From NCBI GenBank assembly GCA_011319805.1, contig SJRY01000311.1, positions 1-64,000 of the forward strand: DNA of 64,000 nt, given 5' to 3'. Positions within the stretch are counted from its first letter, which is position 1. Every line of letters starts with the position of its first letter. The notes under the pieces are model-generated. The model had not been told where the DNA came from. It ran no database searches and saw nothing but the letters and a program-made list of their open reading frames with translations. A program made the translations under genes and the position numbers. Positions 53,986-63,452 of this stretch are shown here, in pieces. Source of the stretch: Macrocybe gigantea. Its lineage: Eukaryota > Basidiomycota > Agaricomycetes > Agaricales > Callistosporiaceae.

Positions 53986-55960
53986 TGTGATTCCTTTTTG
54001 TGTTTGTATTCTTGCTGGTACTGCGAGTTCTTTCCTCTTTGGTGGTTTGTCCCCTTGGATGGTTTTCCTTGGTGCTTCAGATTGCTTGGCAGGAATGGTG
54101 TATTTCAGAGTATGGGATGATCTACATCCAGTATCAAAGTGAGTCTGTTTCAGTTGTATGGGTCGTGATTTAGCACCTCCTAGTCAGACCCTTTGACAAA
54201 ACCCTCTTTGTCAGAGCTTTCCTCATCCTTGTCTTCTTTGTCCTCTCCTTCTTTTTCTTTCACTTTTCTGACCTGGGATTTTCCTTTCTTCTTCTTCTTG
54301 CAGTTCCGTGCATAGTGTCCCTTTAAGCCACAATTGAAACATGTGACATTTGCTGCTCCTTTTCGTGGTTCCAGGCAGTTTCATGAGAGGTGTCCTGGTT
54401 TATTACAGTTGAAGCAGTTGTTGCTTCGTACTTTATCAACTTCCATGGCCTGTCCTGCTCCTCAGCTTGGATTTCCAGCCTTGCGCTGATTGCTTGTGAA
54501 TTCTCCTCTCATCACATTTCTGTGTTCATCGATGTTTCGTCCAATCGCTCGAACTGTCTTGATATATTCATCTCCATCTGTTGGGAGTGTGGAGATCGAG
54601 TGTACGGCCTCTGCTGTCCTTCAGTTTAAGCTTTCTCGAGTAGGAAACGAGGGGCTGTTCCTGTCATTCCTGCTTTCCTGCGAGGTCTACGAATTCATCC
54701 AGAAATTCGTCGATGGGTCAGTTTCCCTGTCTGATGTTGAATAGTTTGCTTCCTGCTTGTGATGGCGACATGACGTTGCTGAATCGTGTCTCTATCTTGG
54801 TTATGAAGTCGGCCCATGTGCTTTGGTTGGTAGTGGTGTCGATCTTCTTTGACGCCCAGTGAGCTCCGGGTCCGTCGGTCATTCTAGACAGGACCGCTCC
54901 GATCTTCTGTGTGTCCGTGAGGTCTCCATGTGCAGTTATGTAAAGTTTCATCTTCCTCCACCAAATATCGAAGGACGTTCGATCTCCTGTAAAGGATTTC
55001 GGGTCGGCAATGATTCCCTTGTATTCTGTCGTCATCCTTTGGGGGGTTTCTTCATCGTTCTCTTGGTCTTGGCTTTCCTGTTCCTGGATCTGTTGTTCTT
55101 GGGTCTGCTGTGCTTGTACTTGGGCTTGCTGTTCTTGGAGCTGTTTCTGTCTTCGCTCCTCTCTCTGTTCTTTCCAGTAGTCTAGGTCGACTCCTGCGAT
55201 TCTACAAGCTTGTTCAAAATCGGCCCACTCTGCAGCGGTCGGTCCGTTTGTCTTGGGTAATCCTTTTCGCTCCATCCACTGATAGTATTCGTCCCAGTTG
55301 CTGTTGCTTACTTTCACCACGGTGGTGCGATTCTTCCTTATGCAGTGCTTTGGCGGATTGGTCCTCTGAAGGGGTTCGGCGGTTTCGTTCCTGTGTGTCC
55401 TTGACTTTGGTGTCATTCTTGTTGGTTCTGTCATACACTTTGTGCATCGTGCCCTCTCTGTATCAGTATGTCTTCCTCCTGTGTTCGGCGATTATAGTTC
55501 TCGATCTGTTGTCACCTAAAGTCTCGGGCTTGTGTTCGTTCTTCTCTCATTTTCTTGCGGATGGGTTCGTCCTCTTCTTCGGCAAGAAGATTCTGGTCTG
55601 ACCACAGCTCTTCTGGGCTTATCCCATATTCTCCTTCTAGGAGGAGTTCTGTAATGAGTTGTGCTGCTCCTTCGCTGAGGATCTCAGTGGGCTTGTCTGT
55701 GGTGGTGAAGGCAAACTCTCTCAGAAATGCCTGTTCTTCGTCGTTGCTACTTGGTGTAGGTGTGCGCTCTCTCTTTCATTTGTTTGGATTGCTGGTGTCT
55801 CTGCGGGTGGCGTGGACTGTCTCTGCGAATGGCGTGGACTGCAATGCCTGGTCTACTTCTCTGAGCCAAGTGCTCTCGTCACTCATGCTAGTGCTCGCTG
55901 GGTCGGCGACCACTTGTCGTCGAATGTTGATCAAGTCTTTGATAAAGTGTGACATGGTGT
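53986..55960 (-). pseudogene. G2 Gag region
   Basis: The start is ATG 55955 (minus; MSHFIKDLINIRRQ). The first frame is a Glu/Arg-rich N-terminal ORF with a basic stretch. A second ORF, 55434-54718, overlaps it and holds the capsid-like part, with a Gln-rich low-complexity stretch and RMTDGPGAHWASKKI. Two zinc knuckles follow near 54420-54310: CFNCNKPGHLS*NC (with a stop inside) and CFNCGLKGHYARNC followed by KKKK. Lys-rich and acidic linkers run to the protease. Confidence 0.82.
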
Positions 55961-56000
55961 GTGTGTGAGTCTGAGCGAGTCTCGACGAGGCTTAATATCT

Positions 56001-56319
56001 TGTTAGGCTAGACGAATCTCAGAAGGACTCGGGCAGACTAAGTGCGAGAGTGGTCTTGAGATGATGGCAAAAGGAATATTAAGCCTAGCATTACTGGTAC
56101 ATCTGGGAGTCCTTAAATACATTACAGTACTCGAGCATGGACCATGGGCTGCGCAATGCTGTGGACTGCGGATGAGTAAGACTGGAAGGAGATGACTCAG
56201 AATGACTAGAGAAGTGGATGACTCGATGGCTGCACGCTGCGCAGCATGATGGGGGAGATAAGGGATGTGGGAAAGATAAGATAAGAAAATGAATGGTCCT
56301 TTGGGCGACATCTGTAACA
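56001..56319 (-). repeat. G2 5' LTR
   Basis: 319 bp. It differs from the other G2 LTR by a few substitutions and a 1-bp deletion near 56213, so G2 is older than G1. Confidence 0.93.
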
Positions 56320-56750
56320 CTAGGACAGGCCCTGGATGAGTGTTTCACTAAGAAAACAGTCAAGCACAGTGGCGGGAGTCTCATAGTGCATCTTGGCTGC
56401 AGGAATGGGCCAGCTCCACTGGATCAAGGGGATCATGAGGGGCCTAGATTATGTCGAAATCCTCGACAAATCTTATCTTGGGTCCCTTAAAGATCTCAAG
56501 TTGCACTGAACAGGCAATTCAAATGTGATCTTCCAACAGAACAACAATCCGAAGCACCAATCAAAGGTTGCTGAGGACTAGTTCCAAAAAAAGAAGATCA
56601 AATGCCTTGTGTGGCCAGCCACCAGCCCTGATATGAACATCATAGAGCATGTGTGGGATCAGGTGGATGGCCTTGTGCATGCCTGCAACCCTTTACCACA
56701 CAATAAGGATGAGCTGTGGGAGCCCATGACACTCCCCCCCCATTCCTCCT
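56320..56750 (+). pseudogene. Tc1-like transposase, C-terminal half
   Basis: It continues from 46972: KHSGGSLIVHLGC, then FQQNNNPKHQSKVAE, where family members have Asp for catalysis and this copy has Asn, then ATSPDMNIIEHVWDQVD with the catalytic Glu. The Asp/Glu spacing fits DD34E. Frame changes near 56480 and the missing Asp make it inactive. Confidence 0.8.
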
Positions 56751-57175
56751 AAACTCCAGAAGGAATCCACAAGGATTCTACCAGGCTGCCAGGAGGACTC
56801 TGCAGGTACTCAAGAGGGACTTTTCAGCCATTTGTTGAATTTTATTGAGCACACCAAAGTCCTTACCAAGTCCTCCTAAAGTCCTGGTTGAGTCCTACTC
56901 AAGTCCTGGTTTAGAAGGAAGTCCATAAGGAGTTTTGTATAACTGTCACTGACAGTCCTCCTGGAGTTTGGAAGGACTGTGTAGGAAAAGAAGAAGTTCT
57001 TCTAGAGTTTAGAAGGACTCCAGAAGAAATGCTAGTAATCACAATTCACAATGAGAAATACACTATAGTACTGGTGAAGTTCAGAAGGAGTGAGGAAAAC
57101 TTGAGTCCAGGAGGAGTTTAGAAGGAGTGCAGAGCAATCAAATTCCATCCGGAGTCCAGCAGGACTTGTGAAAAA
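56751..57175. repeat. Degenerate AGGACT/AGTCCT-rich stretch
   Basis: At least 15 short variants of AGAAGGACT, AAGTCCTCCT or AGGAGTTTAGAAGGA on both strands, able to form many small hairpins (for example GTCCTCCTGG...GAAGGAC). No gene. It partly overlaps the presumed 3' end of the Tc1 relic. Confidence 0.5.
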
Positions 57176-57179
57176 TCCA

Positions 57180-57292
57180 GAAGGAATCAAGAAATTCAAT
57201 TTGAGAAAAATGTCAGCAGAGGGAATTGAATGCACAACCATGTGAGCAGCGAGAAAATGAGGCGCTTAACTGTTCCGCCAGACAGGCTTGGT
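57180..57292 (-). ncRNA. tRNA-like (SINE-like) relic
   Basis: On the minus strand CTGGCGGAACAGTTAAGCGCC resembles a tRNA D-arm with box A, and GTGCATTCAATTCCC, ~45 nt on, resembles a diverged box B. No cloverleaf can be supported. Its head type differs from the type-1 and type-2 modules. Confidence 0.3.
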
Positions 57293-57559
57293 AGGCCAAG
57301 TCCAATTAAAAGCTATATACAGGTACAGCCAGTGGCTGGTCATGCACTCACATGACTTTGTTGATCAGTCTCACGCTCCTTCCCTTCACCTCCTGCCTCG
57401 TCACCATCACCATCAATCCAACAGGCACCACCAGGGCAATGCACCATGAGCTCAACACGACGGGGATGCCGGGAGGGACAAAACAGCGACAGAGGCGCGT
57501 CGATGCCTCTGTTGCAGCCAGTATGTCTTTTTTTTTCTCTTTTTTTTTGCCCACACACT
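57293..57559. other. Spacer with T-rich tract
   Basis: No gene. 57527-57548 is a T tract broken by CTC (poly(A) of something on the minus strand, or simple sequence). Confidence 0.4.
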
Positions 57560-58790
57560 GAGTGAAGAATGGCCCCCAGCTCCCACCAGCGCACTCTGCC
57601 AGCCCAGTGCCCACGCGCCCCCGCCCCCTGGTCTGCACAGCCTCAGCGCCTCATCCACCCCCTCGGCGCCCCATCCACGCCCCCAGCGCCCACCTCCCAC
57701 CTTCAACACCCGCCCTAACACCCCTTGCCCCCTCCCTGGCCCGTGCGCAGTTGGCACGCACCCACAAAGCAACAGCGCCCACGGTGGCCCAAATCGCCCC
57801 CAGCGCCTGTCTCCCAGTGCCAGCGCCTCACAACTGCCCAGCGCCCGCTCTATGGCCCCTCACCCCCTCCTTGGCCCGTGCGCAGCCAGCGTGCGCCCAC
57901 GAAGCAACACTGCCCCCACGGTGCCCCCAAACTGCCCCCAGCACCCGTCTCCCATCACCACTGCCCCCAGCGCCTGTCTCCCAGCGCCAACGCCTCAAAA
58001 CCACCCACAGTCCGCCTCCAGCGCCTGCCGCACGGCCCCTCGCCCCCTCCCTGGCCCGTGTGCAGCCAGCGCGTGCCCACAACGGCCCTCCATGCCCATT
58101 CCCGTGCCCCAGTGCCGCTTTCACACCCACCGGCAGGTGTTAGCGCCCAGCAGCAGCCCATCCCGGCCCCCACGCCTGTTTCCCCCCCTCCAACACCTAT
58201 CAGCCGCCCCCATCGCCCTTCAACACCCACCAGCTGGCCATCCTGCCCCTCTATGCCCATTTCCTGCCCCTCTATGCCCATTTCCCCACCCTCCATGCCC
58301 ACCAGCAGCCTGTCCCCCCCTCCGCGCCTGTTTTCCCGCCATCCACACCCACCGCACCCTCTTCCTCACCCTCAACGCCCATTTTGCCACCCTCAGCACC
58401 CGTTTCCCCGCCCCCAGTACCCACCAGCAGGCCATCCCACCCCTCAACGCCTGTTTCCCTGCCCTCCACACCCACCAGCAGCCCCAACACCCTTCAACAG
58501 CCAACAGCAGGTGTCAGCGCCCACCAACGCCCACCAGCAGGCCATCCCGCCCCTCAACACCCATTTCCCCACCATCCACGCCCACCGGCAGCCCATCCCG
58601 CCCCTCCACACCCATTTCCCCCCTCAATGCCCACCAATGGCCTCCAGCACCCACCAGCAGCCACTCCCGCCCCTCCGCGCCTGTTTCCCCACCCTCAATA
58701 CCCACCGGCAGCCCATTCCGCCCCTCCACACCCATTTCCCGCCCTCAACGCCCACTGACGGCCCCCAGCGCCCTTCAATGAGGCATCAGC
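57560..58790. repeat. C-rich minisatellite
   Basis: Almost G-poor plus strand made of degenerate units such as GCCCATCCCGCCCCTC + CACACCCATTTCCCC + GCCCACCAGCA. A unit of ~51 bp is clear from 58530 to 58690. All three plus-strand frames are open for long stretches (up to 387 codons, Pro/Ser/Thr-rich) because the repeat has no TA dinucleotides, so I do not call a gene. T-rich tracts flank it on both sides (57527-57548, 58790-58830). Confidence 0.7.
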
Positions 58791-58883
58791 ACTTTTTTTT
58801 CTTTTTTCTGTTTTTATTCTTTAATTCAAGCTATAATTCGTATATATCAAAAGTAAGTGTCTATTGTACATATTATTTGAGGC

Positions 58884-59866
58884 TGTAGCATCCGAAGTTC
58901 GGGTGGTACAGCTTGTTACGATTTCAGGCTAATCGTTATCCTGACGACGGGCACGTGACTCAAAAGCCACATGACGAACACATGATAGATGCAACATGAC
59001 AAACAAGATACAATGCAGCAACTCGAGGAAAACCCTATGACAATGACGCGTCAGCGCTGACTAGGGCAAAGGGTTATTGCATAGTATCTGTAGGACAACG
59101 CATGGAGCACAGTCGAATCCTGACTCACGCAGACGAGGGTTTAGGGTTTCACGTAGCATGAGGCTAACATACTCATGGTCTGTGCTCAGTAGTCATAACG
59201 TATAAATACCTGAATTGTATGTAGTAGAATCCAGCTTCGAGCTGGCTTATAATAGCACTCTTATCCCCGCCTCTCATCTCTAAGTGATAGTTAGAGTGAC
59301 CTGTGCACAGAATTGGTTTTGCGTAGCAAAAGCTCGAAGCTAGCACTAACGCACCTCACTCTACTCTTCCTCTCTACATGCCCTTCCTTCGTTGCCAGAT
59401 GGCCTCGAGTGCCGTGTGACCAAAGGAACCCGCTACGTCGCCACAACTCTTCCCTTCACACAAACTAACATTTTTACCTTTCCACCACTACTCCCCACCC
59501 CGCGCCAACTTTGTTCTGGTCTCTGTCATTGGTCTTTGCTCATTGCATTTGGAAGTGCGAGAGGACTAAGGGAAACGTTGAGCCCGTCCCTGTCCGAATC
59601 GAGCATCATAAGGCTGTGCTAGGGCAATCTTCGGAGAACCCTACCACGCATCTGACCGGGTAGTTTGCTGACCCGGGGCATACCAAAGCAAGAGAGACCG
59701 GAGGACTCGGACATGTGGACAGTCCCCACCCATCAACCACCCCTCAAACACGCCCTTGAAGTTCATTGTCGGGAATGTGTGTTGACCCGAAACGAGAAAG
59801 GGGTTGCTAGACCACTAGAACCTCTGACGAGGAAACCTTCCTTGACTGCCGTTTGGGGCATCCCCA
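58884..59866 (+). promoter_or_regulatory. G3 probable 5' LTR and leader
   Basis: Possible LTR starts are TGTAGCATCC (58884) or TGTTACGATT (58914). CGTATAAATACC near 59208 is a good TATA box. The LTR end and primer site cannot be fixed without the second LTR. Confidence 0.5.
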
Positions 59867-59956
59867 TTGCGACGAGGATTTGAGCTGACCCATCCGCAGT
59901 TTAACAGGCACCACCCCTTCTCTCTGGACCCAACCGAAGTGGGAGTTGACAGTCGC

Positions 59957-61171
59957 ATGCTGCCCACATGGTACTATTCAACAAACCATATCACACACCC
60001 AACCCCTTTCACGTCACACGTCATGGAATTTGTTGCCGCCCTCTTCGCCTTTATCACCATTATCCTCACTACCCTCTTCACCGCAAACCCACTTGCCTTA
60101 GCCTGGGGCACCCTCCGAAACAACCCACAGCAGGCCGAACAGGTTCAGAACGCGACACGGACTTTGGTCGATGCGATCAAAGAAGAATTGGACTTGGGCA
60201 AGAAGCCCAAAAGAACGAAATCGGAACCACCGGATCCATATAAGGGGGATCCCGGTTTAATCGGAAGCTGGCTTCGACGTATGGAAGTCTATTTCGATAA
60301 AGAGGAAATTACCAACAAGTGGGATATGATAACCTATGCGTTGCAACAGATCACAGGAGGCAAGGCCGAACGTGCACAGAACTGGGTGGACTCAAAGCTA
60401 CAAGAGTGGCTAGAGTTCAAGACGGAATTAAACGGACGCAGGCAGGAGTTTAGAAACCACTCCACCTACGATGACTGGGAACATGGCCGCATCGTCACGC
60501 CGGCAATGGCTAACACTCTGGAAGTCAGGACAGATCCCCTTGGACACCTCCCACCATTCAAGGACTGGGAAAACTTCAAGGCGGAGGCCCGTGAGTTCTT
60601 CATGACTACGGAGACATGGAATGATGTGATAATACGGATTAAAGAACTGTTGCAACGCCGACGACCGGTCGAGGATTACATTGTCGAATTCCGGAGCTGG
60701 GCTCCCTTGACGGAATACAACGACATCGCCCTCATCGACATCTTTAAACACAGACTTGACCAGGCACTCGGACGATGTATTATCGAACTAGGAGGTGTCC
60801 GCGAGGAGGACATCGACTGGTGGTATAAACGTGCAACAGAATTGGACCGGCAATACTGCCAGGCCCAAAAGGAATTCGGTGCAAAGGAGCGATTCGCTCC
60901 CAAGCAAACACAGAAACCAGCACAGGGAACCATGGCACCTAAGGAGCAAACTCCGGCACTAGCGACCGGTAATGCTCAAGGACAACCTGACCCAAATGCC
61001 ATGGACGTCGACTGGATGAGGCGCGAAGGTCGCTGCTTCCAGTGCGGACAGAAAGGACACATCAGACATAACTGCCCGATGAACCCCCGACCGAAATATG
61101 CTGCACGGAATGTAGAGACGCAGGACGAGACTACCACTGCTAAGATTGAAGAGCTTAAACAGGGTTTTTGA
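59957..61171 (+). CDS. G3 Gag
   Basis: The frame is open from 59867 without an ATG. Likely starts are ATG 59957 or ATG 60023. The second begins with a hydrophobic stretch (VAALFAFITIILTTLF) that looks like a membrane segment, which is unusual for Gag. A capsid-type region follows (GSWLRRMEVYFDKEEI, PVEDYIVEFRSWAPLTEYND), then a Gln/Pro linker and one zinc knuckle CFQCGQKGHIRHNC near the C-terminus. No interruption is seen. It ends at TGA 61169-61171 directly after a slippery heptamer. Confidence 0.85.
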   Translation: MLPTWYYSTNHITHPTPFTSHVMEFVAALFAFITIILTTLFTANPLALAWGTLRNNPQQAEQVQNATRTLVDAIKEELDLGKKPKRTKSEPPDPYKGDPGLIGSWLRRMEVYFDKEEITNKWDMITYALQQITGGKAERAQNWVDSKLQEWLEFKTELNGRRQEFRNHSTYDDWEHGRIVTPAMANTLEVRTDPLGHLPPFKDWENFKAEAREFFMTTETWNDVIIRIKELLQRRRPVEDYIVEFRSWAPLTEYNDIALIDIFKHRLDQALGRCIIELGGVREEDIDWWYKRATELDRQYCQAQKEFGAKERFAPKQTQKPAQGTMAPKEQTPALATGNAQGQPDPNAMDVDWMRREGRCFQCGQKGHIRHNCPMNPRPKYAARNVETQDETTTAKIEELKQGF

Positions 61172-61203
61172 TAGAGCTGGGAAGAACCACCGCTTCGCCG
61201 GCT
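61162..61203 (+). promoter_or_regulatory. Candidate -1 ribosomal frameshift signal
   Basis: The heptamer G-GGT-TTT (61162-61168) is in the correct phase relative to Gag and ends at its stop codon. Six nt on, AGCTGG (61175-61180) can pair with CCGGCT (61198-61203), giving a 6-bp stem. The pol frame is -1 relative to Gag and open from here. All three parts are as expected for Gag-Pol frameshifting. Confidence 0.65.
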
Positions 61204-61899
61204 GATTATGTATTGTCGAATATGAATATAAGGGACATTCCCGACCTTAAAGAATATTTCGAACGAGAAGGTGCACGAGAGTTCGGTCTCGTAAGAGGAT
61301 ACACTCTACCCTGGGTGGCTCAACAGATTTATCGGCAGGATGAGTCTAAAGTGTACTCGATCCTTAAGGCATGGACAGATCAATCGCGACAGAAGGACAT
61401 CTCACTGGAGAAGCTTCGTGAGATTAACCAGATGAATGACCACGATGCACTCCATACATTGCTCGATCTCAGACAAAAGCCATGATTCATCAGAGGCGGC
61501 AATGGAAATCAGATGGATGTACCTTTGATGATCACGACTTTGGACACTGGACGGACATACAGCATAAAGGCCTTGCTTGATACGGGATGTACCGGATCTT
61601 GCATAGATCGGAAGTTCGTTAAGGAAAAGGAGATCAACACAAAAAGATATCCGATTCCTATTCTGGTCCACAATGCAGACGGAACCCGTAACATAGCGGG
61701 CGACATACGTGAATATGTTGAATTAAGGGTCCGGGTCCAAGACCATGTCGAGCGAATGGTCTTTTCAGTTACTGAACTCGGAAAGGGCCAGATCTTCATC
61801 GGTTACGAGTGGGTTAAGCACCACAACCCTCAGATCAATTGGAAGACAGAGAAGATCACTTTTGATCGATGCCCCAAAGAGTGTCAGCGGATTGTCTGA
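61168..61899 (+). pseudogene. G3 pol start: linker and aspartic protease
   Basis: In the -1 frame relative to Gag. A linker of ~105 codons (REFGLVRGYTLPWVAQQIY) ends at TGA 61483, which breaks the frame. The protease continues in the same frame with IKALLDTGCTGSCIDRKFV (active site DTG) and IFIGYEWVKHHNPQINW. A further stop follows at 61897. Confidence 0.82.
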
Positions 61900-62303
61900 A
61901 AAGGAAACCCCGAAGACGACAACACCTCTATCGAAACAAATGAGGTAGACTTCGAACAAGGAGAGAAACTCTTGATGATCGACATGAACCAAGAGTTTCA
62001 TCTGAGAGCTTTCCAGACAACGGCTTCCAAACTGGCCAAAGCAATGGCAAAGGTGACAAAGGTTAAAACCTTTGAAGAAATCGTACCGGAAGAATACCAC
62101 TGTTTCAAAAATTCAGTGTTCGGAAAAGAGTTGTTCGACGAACTACCACCGTGACAACCTTGGACCATGTGATCGAACTCATTCCAGGAGCTAAACTCCA
62201 GGATTGCAAGGTCTATCCCCTGACACTGGATGAACAGAAACAGCTGGATGCCTTTTTAGACGAAAATCTGAACACCAGATGAATCAGACCGTCGAAGTCG
62301 CCG
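61900..62303 (+). pseudogene. G3 protease-RT linker
   Basis: Frames shift here; LRAFQTTASKLAKAMAK and FEEIVPEEYHCFKNSVFGK (61972-62154) are the expected RT-proximal connector (VPEEYH block). Stops occur at ~62152 and ~62281. Confidence 0.65.
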
Positions 62304-63452
62304 ATGGCCTTGCCTTTCTTCTTCGTGAAAAAGAAGGACGGATCCCTACGACCTGTACAGGATTATCGGAAGTTGAACGACATGATGATAAAGAACAAAT
62401 ACCCACTCCCATTGATCCAGGAGCTAATCGACAAATTGAAGGGAGCAAAGTTCTTTACAAAGCTTGACATCCGATGGGGATACAATAACGTCCGCATGAA
62501 AGAAGGCGACGAATGGAAAGCCGCATTCCGGACAAACCGGGGAATGTTTGAACCCCTAGTCATGTTCTTCAGACTGATGAATTCACCGGCCACCTTCCAA
62601 ACCATGATGAACACGATCTTTAAAGATGAAATCGATCAGGAATACGTAGTCATCTATATGGACGACATTCTCATCTTCAATAAAGATTTGAATGAACACA
62701 GATGACTCGTTCAATGCATGTTGGAAAAGCTAAAGAACAATAAGCTTTACCTGAAACCTGAGAAATGCTCGTTTCATCAACTGGAAGTAGAATACCTCGG
62801 AATGATCGTCTCAGAAAATGGCATTAAGATGGACCCCGTTAAAGTCGAAGGTGCCAAAGGATGGCCAAAACCCACCTGTAAAAGGGACGTCCAGCAGTTT
62901 TTAGGCTTTTGTAACTTCTACCGCCGTTTCATCGAAGGATTCGCAAAGATCGCGAAACCTTTGACGGAACTAACTGGAAAAGCCAACTGGACATGGGGAA
63001 AGGCCCAAGACGACGCATTCAACAGGTTAAAGAATCGGATCAGCTCAGCACCGATCATTTCGATGCCCCGAGACGATGGAAAGTTCCGAATGGAAGTCGA
63101 TGCCTTGAACTACGCAATCGGAGGCGTCCTTTCACAGGAGCAATCCAACGGTACTTGGAGACTGGTGGCTTTCATGTCAAAGTCATTGAACCCGACGGAA
63201 CGAAACTATGAGATCTACGACAAAGAGATGCTTGCGATCATGACCGGACTTGAGGAATGGCACCAATACCTCTGTGGCGCTAAACAGAAATTCGAGATTT
63301 GGACAGACCACAAGAATCTCGAATATTTCAGGAAGCCTCAGAAATTGAATCGCCGGCAAGCTCGTTGGATTTCGGAACTTCAGGACTACGATTTCATTCT
63401 GGAACACAAACCCGGGAAGTCGATGATGAAGGCAGACAGTCTGTCGAGATGA
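62304..63452 (+). pseudogene. G3 reverse transcriptase and RNase H
   Basis: Frame 62304-62705 has [30 protein letters not shown] and the catalytic [13 protein letters not shown] at 62703 (R to stop) separates it from 62718-63452, which has LGFCNFYRRFIEGFAK, RNase H (MEVDALNYAIGGVLSQ, YDKEMLAI, WTDHKNLEYF) and ends at SLSR. In the RNase H the usual DASxYA reads DALNYA. Confidence 0.9.

Larger units (their letters stand above)
46973..56319 (-). mobile_element. G2, complete-layout chromovirus, reverse strand
   Basis: LTRs are at 46973-47292 and 56001-56319. The flanks CCAGG and CTAGG are a 5-bp target duplication with one change. It has the same family and LTR sequence as G1 but with the whole interior: Gag, zinc knuckles, protease, RT, RNase H, integrase, chromodomain and the 3' ORF. 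Removing the 2.8-kb chimera at 48752-51569 leaves about 6.5 kb. Stops and frameshifts in RT and Gag make it defective. Confidence 0.95.
46186..56960 (+). mobile_element. Tc1/mariner relic split by G2
   Basis: The left half is 46186-46972 and the right half 56320 to about 56960, with chromovirus G2 between. A TA dinucleotide precedes CAGTGGCTGACATAAG at 46186, the form of a Tc1-type end. A poor match (AACTGTCACTG, 56941-56951) could be the opposite end. The transposase halves join across the G2 insertion. Confidence 0.75.

Noticed and set aside
57725..58888. 387-codon Pro/Ser/Thr-rich open frame as a gene
   Set aside because: All frames of the C-rich repeat are open at once and the frame follows the repeat unit; there are no splice signals, domain or codon bias that I can see.
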